DNA of 64,000 bases from Nevskiales bacterium (lineage in GTDB: Bacteria; Pseudomonadota; Gammaproteobacteria; Nevskiales; Nevskiaceae): contig JAQVDP010000002.1 of NCBI GenBank assembly GCA_028698335.1, forward strand, positions 1 to 64,000, in the 5' to 3' direction. Positions within the stretch are counted from its first letter, which is position 1, and every line of letters begins with the position of its first letter. Below, piece after piece: positions 57,701-64,000 of the stretch. A program made the position numbers and the translations under genes. The notes below the pieces were generated by a model, which was not told where the DNA came from, searched no databases, and saw only the letters and a list, made by a program, of their open reading frames with translations.

Positions 57701-60443
57701 CCAGGATCGCTATCGTGTGGGGCAGACCGCGCGGATTCTGGTGAAGAACCCGTTTCCCGGCGCGCGGGCGCTGGTGACGGTCGAGCGCTATGGGGTGCTG
57801 ATGCATCGTCTGGTGACGCTGGCGACGGCGACCGAAACGATCGAACTGCCGATCGAGCCGGAGTATCTGCCGGGTGCCTACGTCTCGGTGGTGGTGCAGT
57901 CGCCGCGGGTCGCGGCACCGGTCGAGGCGGGAGTCGATCTCGGCAAGCCCACGTTCCGCATGGGGTATCTGCCCCTGCAGGTCGACGATCCGTATCGCCG
58001 CATCGACGTTGCGGTGAACCTGGCGGCGCGAGACTACCGGCCGCGTGCGCCGGTCGCGGTCACGCTGCAGGCCAGCGCCGCGCACGATGACGGTGGACCG
58101 ATTGCATTTGCCGTCGCCGTGGTCGACGAGGCCGTGCTCGACCTGATCGGTGACGGCACCGCCGCCTACGATCCCCTGCGCGGCTTTACCGTTCTCGACC
58201 CGCTGGACCTGGGCAACTACAGCCTGCTGACGCGTCTGGTCGGTCGCCAGAAGTTCGAGAAGAAGGGGGCCAACGCCGGCGGCGATGGCGGCTCGGCGCT
58301 GTCGCTGCGCGCCATCGACCGTTTCGTTGCGTACTGGAATCCGAGTCTGTCGGCCGACGCCGCCGGCAGCGCGCGTTTCGAGTTCACGTTGCCGGATCAG
58401 CTCACCGGCTGGCGCGTGTTGGCCATGGCGGTGACGCCGGGCGACCGGATGGGGCTGGGGCAGGGCCAGATCCGGGTGAACAAACCCACCGAGCTGCGTG
58501 CACTGCTGCCGGGGCGTCTCGCCGTGGGCGATGAGATCCACGCCGAGTTCAGCCTGCTCAATCGCAGCGACCATGCGCGCGATCTCGAGGTGAGCCTGCA
58601 GGCGTCCGGCGCCGCGACCGGCGTGTTGCGGCAGACCGTGCCGCTGCAGGCCTACGAGCGGCGGACGCTGGCGCTGCCGCTGAGCATCGGCGATGCGGGT
58701 GTTCTCAAGATCGAGGCGCGCGCCGGCGATGCCGAGGATCGCGACGCGCTGGTGACCGAGGTGCCGATCCGGCGTCCGCGCTGGACCGCGGCAGCGGCGG
58801 ACTGGGCGGTGTTGACCGCCGGGCAGGTGCTGGATCAGACGATATCGCCGCCACCGGGCGGCGACGCGCAGCTTGAACTGCGCTTCTCTCCGACCCTGGT
58901 CGGCGGCCTCGACGGCGCATTCGGCTACATGCGCGACTACCCCTACGCCTGCTGGGAACAGCAGATCAGCCGCGCGACGATGGCCGCGTACTATCTCAAG
59001 CTGCATGCGCGCCTCGGCGATACCGTCGAATGGCCCGGTGCCGCCGAGCTGATCGAACAAACCCTCGCGCACGTCGCCGACTACCAGACCGCGGGCGGCG
59101 GCATGGCCTTCTTCAAGGCCGCCGACGGGTACGAGAGCCCGTATCTGTCGGCGTACACGGCGCTGGCGTTCGCCCGCTTGCAGCGCCTGGGATACGCGCC
59201 GCCGGAGGCGGCGTGGGAGCGGCTCGACCACTATCTTGAAGGTCTGCTGCGCGAGGATCCGGCGGTGCGCGGCTATCGCGACGCTCCCGCGCGGACGCGG
59301 CTGCGCGCGGTGACGCTGGCAGCGCTGGCGCCCCGCGGCCGGATCGGCGCGGACGCGCTGCAGCGGGTGCTGGCGCATGCACCGGAGCTGGGCCTGTTCG
59401 GTGAGAGCCTGATGCTCGATGCCGCGCGCCAGCTCGCGCCCGAACAGATGCCGCGCCTGCGCGACCGCATTCTCTCGCGCGCACAGGCCTCGGCGGGGCA
59501 GCTGGCGCTGCGTGACGACGCGGCTGCCGACGAAGCCGCGTTGCTCGGTTCGTCGCTGCGCGCGCAGTGCGCGGCGCTGGCGGCACTGGTCGAGGCCGAT
59601 GCGCAGACCGCGGCGGGCGATGCCGACGAGCGCGTGTTCAAGCTGGCCCGGCACGTCAATGCGCTGCGCGGTCAGCGCACGCACTGGTCGAATACCCAGG
59701 AGAACCTGTTCTGCACCGCGGCGCTGCTGGCGTTGGCGGAGCGCTACGAGACGTCGCCGCCCGAACTGCAGATCGCCGTGGAGCTGGATCACGCGCCGGT
59801 CGCCACGGTCGAGCTGTCGACCCGGAGTCGCACGCTGCAGCAGCCGTTGCCGGCAGCGGGGGGCGGCGACGATGCGGGCGTGCCGCAGTCGCTGAAGCTG
59901 ACACCGGACGGCCACGGCCATGCCTATGTCGACACGCGCCTGCGCTACCGGGCGCCGGAGCAGTCGTCGGCGCTCGCCGCGGGGCTGGCGGTCGAGCGAC
60001 GCTACTCGGTGTTGCGGGAGGGGCAGTGGCAGGCGCTGTCGTCACCGCTGCGACTGCGGCGTGGCGAGCGGGTGATGGTCGAACTGAGTGTCGACGTTCC
60101 GGCGCAGATGAGCTACGTGGTCGTCGACGATCCGGTGCCGGCCGCGATCGAGCCGCTGAATCCGGATCTGGCGAACGCCGCCGGACTCGATCTCGAGGCG
60201 GCCCTCAACGGCGGCGCCTACCCGTATCCGTTCTATCACCGTGAGCTGCGCTTCGATGCCGTGCGCCATTACGCCGACTGGATCGAGGCCGGCCGCTACC
60301 GCCTGGTCTGGTTCGGGCAGGTCACCGCCAGCGGGACCTTCGCCGTCGGTCCGGCGCATGCCGAGCGCATGTACGCGCCCGATGTCTACGGCAATTCGGC
60401 GAGCGCGCGCGTGATCGTCGACCCGCCCGATCCGGCGCGGTGA
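54792..60443 (+). CDS. bacterial alpha-2-macroglobulin (YfhM-like)
   Basis: An 1883-residue periplasmic protease trap. The signal peptide ends SVVAAP; macroglobulin-like beta domains fill residues about 40-1150. The thioester motif CWEQ is at C1387, within YACWEQQISRATM, followed by a helical toroid domain. Unlike E. coli YfhM the signal has no lipobox Cys, so it may be soluble or anchored by partners. In enterobacteria it pairs with PBP1C; here that gene follows immediately with a GTGA overlap. It may protect the wall synthesis machinery by trapping intruding proteases. Confidence 0.93.
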   Translation: MAESKRRCGGIRGLLLAIAWLWTGSVVAAPLQVRDVTPAGTDVPAGGQISISFSQAMVPLGRMVRDADAVPVRISPDPGCQWRWLDPAVLTCELPPGRTLQPATAYAVEVPAGLRALSGDALQRRVEHRFVTERPRVRYAQVVEWRGATEPLLRISFSQPVTAASVAAALRLGGVALDVEADPFDARTPFYTPQGEARRIWRVAPQRPLRPAVRATLQVDTGLASALGPLPGRPQDPGFELTTFPALRFLGLQCQVDGELQRFEPGVPAVGCAPLGGVALAFSAPVAAKAVAEVLTIDPDDARRAAEHDPGFDPWANVADTRPVGWRHAEGQVYAVRLPFALKAEASYALTLAAGLTDRFGRVLDAPARVSLETGPRAPRFVFDHRQAVVESDLATDVPAVVTNLDDIEARYDRMTASGLDEDQTLLRPVDDVRNVAFAMPLGVRDMVAAHSGAVLGSLRPRADGQVVGPEQGHAFFAQVTPWQVHVKFGHGNTLVWASRMSDGGGVADARIELLDGFGGEVLAAARTDAEGVAQLPGAADIDPRLERAWREVDQSLIVRVRQGEDQALLPLQHAFEVDTWQASNAEVAAWRRTRHAHLRAWGTTAQGVYRAGDTVQYKLYVRDDAGERLAPAPAGRYTLRVYDAAGTVVHQRENVDLDAFGALDGAFDLATQAAVGWYRFEVEPSYAEVALEAMRMLVADFTPAPFRVHAALNAEGVEAGQLVEAEISAELHGGGAFAQAPVRALARIEPQAFTPQQRLARRFSFDSAAPDTRPVAVVLDQRDRLDAQGRWRTSVTVPDSDIYVGRLLLEGSVDDDRGRSISARVSRPLRGRDRMIGLRYDDWIARAGEATQVDALVVDMDGTPLAGVPYYVKVERKQTRGARVKGAGNAYLTRYSHQWSRVETCKGRSQVQGMRCRFVPDAAGQYRITAMLRDSHDRLQQTQTWIYVQGPQAVVWEDTPDYALELQTDQDRYRVGQTARILVKNPFPGARALVTVERYGVLMHRLVTLATATETIELPIEPEYLPGAYVSVVVQSPRVAAPVEAGVDLGKPTFRMGYLPLQVDDPYRRIDVAVNLAARDYRPRAPVAVTLQASAAHDDGGPIAFAVAVVDEAVLDLIGDGTAAYDPLRGFTVLDPLDLGNYSLLTRLVGRQKFEKKGANAGGDGGSALSLRAIDRFVAYWNPSLSADAAGSARFEFTLPDQLTGWRVLAMAVTPGDRMGLGQGQIRVNKPTELRALLPGRLAVGDEIHAEFSLLNRSDHARDLEVSLQASGAATGVLRQTVPLQAYERRTLALPLSIGDAGVLKIEARAGDAEDRDALVTEVPIRRPRWTAAAADWAVLTAGQVLDQTISPPPGGDAQLELRFSPTLVGGLDGAFGYMRDYPYACWEQQISRATMAAYYLKLHARLGDTVEWPGAAELIEQTLAHVADYQTAGGGMAFFKAADGYESPYLSAYTALAFARLQRLGYAPPEAAWERLDHYLEGLLREDPAVRGYRDAPARTRLRAVTLAALAPRGRIGADALQRVLAHAPELGLFGESLMLDAARQLAPEQMPRLRDRILSRAQASAGQLALRDDAAADEAALLGSSLRAQCAALAALVEADAQTAAGDADERVFKLARHVNALRGQRTHWSNTQENLFCTAALLALAERYETSPPELQIAVELDHAPVATVELSTRSRTLQQPLPAAGGGDDAGVPQSLKLTPDGHGHAYVDTRLRYRAPEQSSALAAGLAVERRYSVLREGQWQALSSPLRLRRGERVMVELSVDVPAQMSYVVVDDPVPAAIEPLNPDLANAAGLDLEAALNGGAYPYPFYHRELRFDAVRHYADWIEAGRYRLVWFGQVTASGTFAVGPAHAERMYAPDVYGNSASARVIVDPPDPAR

Positions 60444-62563
60444 GCGGTCGTGGGCCCTTGCTCCGGGTGACGGCGCGCCGGGCGGCGACGGCGATCGCTG
60501 CCGCCCTGGTCGGGCTCGGGCTGGCCACGCTGCTGGCGCAGCGGCCGTTGCCGCAGGCGCTGGTCCCGCAACAGAGCGGGCCGGCGCAGCGTGTCGTGCT
60601 CGACCGTCACGGCGGTGTCCTGAACGAGCGCTTCGACGGTGACTGGAACCGGACGCGGCAGCGCCGGCTGGAATCGGTTCCGCTCTTGCTGCGGCGGGCC
60701 GTGGTCGCGGCAGAGGACCGCCGCTTCTGGCGCCACCATGGTCCGGACTGGCGCGCCCGCGCCGCGGCGGCGTGGCAGAACCTGCGGGCCGGTCGCGTCG
60801 TCAGAGGCGCGAGCACGATCAGCGAGCAGGTGGTGCGCATGCTCCATCCGCGGCCGCGCACACTGTGGTCGCGGTGGGTCGAGGGTTTCGAGGCCGCACG
60901 TCTGGAACGACGGTTTTCGAAGAGCCGGATTCTCGAGTTCTATCTCGACCAGGTGCCGTACGGCGGCAACCGGCGCGGGGTCGCGCAGGCTGCCGAGTTC
61001 TATTTCGGCCGCAGTCTCGAAACCCTCAGCGCGCACGAGATGCTGGCGCTGGCGGTCCTGGTGCGGGCGCCGTCGCGGTTGCCGCAGCAACCGCAGCGCC
61101 TGGCCGCAGCGGTCGGACGGCTCGCCACGACCCTGACGCGGCCGCCCGATCCGGTGGCCACGTCGGCGGCCGAGCTGACCGCGATCGCGCTGGACTGGCG
61201 CCGGCAGGTGCCGCCGGCACGGGCGCCGCATTTCGTCGCCGAGGTGCACCGGCGTGCGGCGGCTTTGCCGACGGGCGGCGATACCGCGTTGCGCTCGAGT
61301 CTCGATCCGCAGCTGCAGCAGCGGGCCGAGGCATTCCTGCGGGACCGGCTGCAGGACCTGAGCGGGATCGACGCGCATCAGGCGGCGGCGCTGGTCGTCG
61401 ATCTCGACGGCAATCGCATCCGCGCATGGGCGGTCGCCGACGCCGACCATCAGGACGTGGTCGGCATCGATGCGGTGCGGGTGCCGCGGCAGCCGGGCTC
61501 GACCCTCAAGCCACTGCTGTACGCGATGGCGCTGGAGCGGGGCTGGACGCCCGAGACCCTGATCGCCGACACGCGCCTGAACGAGGCCGTGAACACCGGT
61601 CTGCACGAATACCGCAACTACAGCCGGACCCACTACGGTGCGGTGAGCCTGCGCGAGGCCCTGGGCAACTCGCTCAACATCCCGGCGGTTCGCGCGCTCG
61701 GCTTCGTCGGCGGGCAGGCGTTCCTGCAACGGCTGCGGGCGTTGGGCGTCAGCAGCCTCGACGCGGGCGCGCCGGTCTACGGCGACGGTCTGGCGCTGGG
61801 CAACGGCGAGCTGAGCCTCTACGAGCTGGTCCAGGCGTATACCGCGCTGGCGCGCGCCGGGCGGTACCAGCCCCTGACCGTGTTCGCCGATGACCGCGAG
61901 CCGCGTCCGGAGCAGGCATTGATCGCAGCGGCGGCGGCGCGGCGGATCGGCGACATCCTGTCGGACCCGGCGGCGCGCCTGCTCGAGTTCGGTGACGGCG
62001 GCGTGCTCGCGTTTCCGCTGCGGACCGCGGTCAAGACCGGCACCTCCAGCGACTATCGGGATGCGTGGACGGTGGCCTACGACGGACGCTACGTCGTCGG
62101 AGTCTGGGTCGGCAACCTGTCGGGGCGGGCGACGTCCGGCGTCACCGGCGCGCGCGGCGCGGCGCTGCTGGTGCGCAGCCTGCTGGCGAGCCTGCCGGCC
62201 GATCCGCAGCGGGTCCTGGCGGTCGCGGCGCCGGACGGCGGCGCGGTCGGCAGAGACGCCGACGCCGCGCCGCCGTGGCGCGACGTTCCGGACCAGGCGC
62301 GCCTGAGTCAGCCTTTCGACGGCCTGCGCCTGGCGCGGGATCCGAGGATTCCGGATCCACTGGAGGCCTTCGAGTTCGAGCTGGCCTGGGCGGGGACGCC
62401 GGTCCAGGTGCGCTGGATCGTCGACGGACAGGTCGTCGCCACCACACCGACCGGTGCCTGGGCGTGGCCGCTGCAGGCGGGGCATCATCGCGCCCAGGCG
62501 GAGGTGACGGCGGCGGACGGACAGCGGCAGCGCACGCCCGAGGTGCATTTCGAGGTGTACTGA
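60440..62563 (+). CDS. pbpC: penicillin-binding protein 1C
   Basis: A 707-residue bifunctional peptidoglycan synthase. An N-terminal membrane helix (17-35) is followed by the glycosyltransferase 51 domain with catalytic E92 in AAEDRRFWRHHG and GASTISEQ. The transpeptidase domain has SxxK at S354-K357 (PGSTLKP), SLN and KTGTSS. A C-terminal BiPBP_C-type beta domain ends FEVY. It starts at GTG 60440, overlapping the alpha-2-macroglobulin stop. PBP1C plus alpha-2-macroglobulin is the conserved YfhM-PbpC pair. Confidence 0.95.
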   Translation: MSGRGPLLRVTARRAATAIAAALVGLGLATLLAQRPLPQALVPQQSGPAQRVVLDRHGGVLNERFDGDWNRTRQRRLESVPLLLRRAVVAAEDRRFWRHHGPDWRARAAAAWQNLRAGRVVRGASTISEQVVRMLHPRPRTLWSRWVEGFEAARLERRFSKSRILEFYLDQVPYGGNRRGVAQAAEFYFGRSLETLSAHEMLALAVLVRAPSRLPQQPQRLAAAVGRLATTLTRPPDPVATSAAELTAIALDWRRQVPPARAPHFVAEVHRRAAALPTGGDTALRSSLDPQLQQRAEAFLRDRLQDLSGIDAHQAAALVVDLDGNRIRAWAVADADHQDVVGIDAVRVPRQPGSTLKPLLYAMALERGWTPETLIADTRLNEAVNTGLHEYRNYSRTHYGAVSLREALGNSLNIPAVRALGFVGGQAFLQRLRALGVSSLDAGAPVYGDGLALGNGELSLYELVQAYTALARAGRYQPLTVFADDREPRPEQALIAAAAARRIGDILSDPAARLLEFGDGGVLAFPLRTAVKTGTSSDYRDAWTVAYDGRYVVGVWVGNLSGRATSGVTGARGAALLVRSLLASLPADPQRVLAVAAPDGGAVGRDADAAPPWRDVPDQARLSQPFDGLRLARDPRIPDPLEAFEFELAWAGTPVQVRWIVDGQVVATTPTGAWAWPLQAGHHRAQAEVTAADGQRQRTPEVHFEVY

Positions 62564-62636
62564 CGGCGGCGCGCCCGGGTGGGCCTGATGCCGATCAGTG
62601 TGCCGTTGTGACGGATCGTCGATAGTGACCGGCATC

Positions 62637-64000
62637 ATGAGCGAGCACATTCCATCATCGTCCCCACCGCAGAGCGCCGACGTCGACTGGCACCTGCTGT
62701 CACCGGAACACAGCGTCGATCAGCTGCGCTCCGACCGCGAACGCGGCCTGTCCGGCGCCGATGCCGCCGCACGGCTCGATGCGCATGGCCGCAACCAGAT
62801 CGCGCAGGCCCGCCAGCGCGGGCCGCTGGCGATGTTTCTGGCGCAGTTCACGGACTTCATGATCCTGGTGCTGATCGCCGCCGCGATCGTGTCCGGCGTG
62901 CTCGGGGATCTCGTCGATACGATCGCGATTCTGGTCATCGTGCTGATCAACGCCGTGATCGGCTTCCTGCAGGAGTACCGTGCCGATCGCGCGATTGCCG
63001 CATTGCGCGAGCTGTCCGCGCCGCACGCGACGGTGCTGCGCGACGGGCAGGAGCGGGTGATCCCGGCCGACGAGGTTGTGCCCGGCGACATCGTGCTGAC
63101 CGACGCCGGCGACATCGTCGCCGCCGACCTGCGTCTGCTCGACGCCGTGCAGTTTCAGAGCGACGAATCGGCGCTGACCGGCGAATCGCAGCCGGTGGTC
63201 AAGTCGACCGATGCGTTCGACGACGACAGGCCGCTGGCCGAACGCAGCAACATGGCCTACAAGGGCACGCTGGCGGTGCGCGGCCGCGCCATCGGGATCG
63301 CCGTCGCCACCGGGATGCGCACCGAGGTCGGTCGCATCGCCGACCTGCTGGCGGCGCAGGAGGAAGTCCGGACCCCGCTGCAGACCCGGCTGACGCGCTT
63401 CGGCCGGGTTCTGTCCCTGATCATCCTGGCGATCTGCGCGATCGTGTTCGGCGCCGGCGTGCTGCGGGGCGAGCAACCGCTGCTGATGTTCCTGACCGCG
63501 GTGTCGCTGGCGGTCGCGGCGATCCCCGAGGCCCTGCCCGCGGTGGTGACGCTGACGCTCAGCCGCGGTGCCAGTCTGATGGTGCGGGCCAATGCGCTGG
63601 TGCGGCGACTGCCGGCGGTCGAAACCCTCGGCTCGGTGACCTACATCTGCTCCGACAAGACCGGCACGCTGACCCAGAACCGGATGCGTGCGGAACGTTT
63701 CTGGCTGGCGGGCACGGCGCAGCCCGACGCGACGCTGCCGCCGGAGGCCGGGTACGCTCTGGGGCGCATCCTGATCCTGAACAATGATGCGCGACTCGAT
63801 GCCGACGGGCTGCTGCTCGGCGATCCGACCGAGACGGCGCTGATCGAGGGCGCGGCGACCATCGGCCTGGATCCCGAGGCGCTGCGTGAGCAGTACCCGC
63901 GGCAGGCGGAGTTGCCGTTCGACAGCGACCGCCAGCGCATGCTCACGCTGCATCGTCTCGACGACGGGGTTCTGGCGCTGCTCAAGGGCGCGCCGGAGAC
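62637..64000 (+). CDS. cation-transporting P-type ATPase, N-terminal part
   Basis: 454 codons to the window edge, no stop, so about half of a protein of roughly 900 residues. An N-terminal cation-ATPase domain is followed by the first membrane helices (LVLIAAAIVSGVL). The actuator loop contains DESALTGESQPV (TGES), and helix M4 contains VAAIPEALPAVV, the PEALP ion-binding motif. The phosphorylation site is D340 in SDKTGTLTQN. PEALP and the Cation_ATPase_N region point to a Ca2+-type or P2A pump rather than a heavy-metal ATPase. Ion identity is inferred. ATG 62637 is the natural start. Confidence 0.9.
   Translation, partial: MSEHIPSSSPPQSADVDWHLLSPEHSVDQLRSDRERGLSGADAAARLDAHGRNQIAQARQRGPLAMFLAQFTDFMILVLIAAAIVSGVLGDLVDTIAILVIVLINAVIGFLQEYRADRAIAALRELSAPHATVLRDGQERVIPADEVVPGDIVLTDAGDIVAADLRLLDAVQFQSDESALTGESQPVVKSTDAFDDDRPLAERSNMAYKGTLAVRGRAIGIAVATGMRTEVGRIADLLAAQEEVRTPLQTRLTRFGRVLSLIILAICAIVFGAGVLRGEQPLLMFLTAVSLAVAAIPEALPAVVTLTLSRGASLMVRANALVRRLPAVETLGSVTYICSDKTGTLTQNRMRAERFWLAGTAQPDATLPPEAGYALGRILILNNDARLDADGLLLGDPTETALIEGAATIGLDPEALREQYPRQAELPFDSDRQRMLTLHRLDDGVLALLKGAPE

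Noticed and set aside
55014-59921. 1635-residue open frame antisense to alpha-2-macroglobulin
   Set aside because: Shadow frame: low-complexity Arg/Gln/His composition, while the plus frame carries the thioester motif and couples to PBP1C.
62700-63953. 417-residue minus-strand frame at the right edge
   Set aside because: Antisense to a P-type ATPase with TGES, PEALP and DKTGT motifs that runs off the window end.
1-64000. CRISPR arrays, insertion sequences or rRNA genes
   Set aside because: No regularly spaced repeats, transposase motifs or rRNA stretches were seen anywhere on either strand.

Overview
The window is GC-rich chromosomal DNA of a gammaproteobacterium. Supporting signs are ppiD next to fabI, a hupB-tRNA-Val-tRNA-Asp group, mutS, a class II DAHP synthase, an alpha-2-macroglobulin/PBP1C pair and many inner-membrane ExbB/ExbD/TonB genes. 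An AlkB/XylM-type hydroxylase with a MalT/AlkS-type regulator, plus DUF1329 and DUF2505 genes, suggests a hydrocarbon- or lipid-using lineage such as Nevskiales/Salinisphaerales-like bacteria. That placement is inference. No phage, transposase or CRISPR array was seen.

Layout: 1-1.6 kb holds the end of a tRNA-Arg, an 87-bp repeat containing the tRNA 3' end, and a lipoprotein. 1.6-5.4 kb (minus strand) is a Ser/Thr kinase, histidine kinase and response regulator operon. 5.6-10.8 kb is a hydroxylase module: XylA-like reductase, AlkS-like regulator and AlkB-like hydroxylase. The reductase and the hydroxylase each carry the same palindrome upstream. 10.9-12.6 kb is an AraC regulator divergent from a cupin dioxygenase-like gene, with tandem operator repeats between them. 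12.65-17.2 kb holds DUF2202, a small secreted protein, and a beta-helix/diheme-cytochrome fusion. 17.3-21.8 kb holds tRNA-His, tRNA-Lys, ppiD, a dicarboxylate symporter and fabI.

21.9-30.9 kb (minus strand) is a tightly packed nine-gene envelope machine. It encodes a periplasmic protein, two large TPR proteins, a TPR lipoprotein, a small secreted protein, ExbB/TolQ, two ExbD proteins and an AgmX/TonB-like protein. Its content resembles the myxococcal AglRQS/Glt core. 31.1-32.1 kb holds hupB with its promoter, tRNA-Val and a duplicated tRNA-Asp/terminator unit. 32.4-39.9 kb (plus strand) is a second energised machine of the TtpC/TonB2 type: hydrolase, DUF3450, TtpC-like protein, ExbB, ExbD, an ExbD-like minimal protein, TonB, and a TPR-DUF1329 fusion. 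A free DUF1329 gene, an ABC1 kinase and DUF2505/DUF2970 genes follow to 44.6 kb.

44.7-54.1 kb holds a DUF885 protein, mutS, class II DAHP synthase, a secreted protein and a ZIP-like/SO_0444-type permease fusion. 54.3-62.6 kb is a small membrane protein, alpha-2-macroglobulin and PBP1C operon. The window ends inside a P-type cation ATPase gene.

The most promising candidate for an undescribed system is the TonB2-type machine whose TPR component is fused to DUF1329, lying beside a second Agl/Glt-like machine. It may couple proton-motive force to handling of lipids or other hydrophobic molecules in the periplasm.
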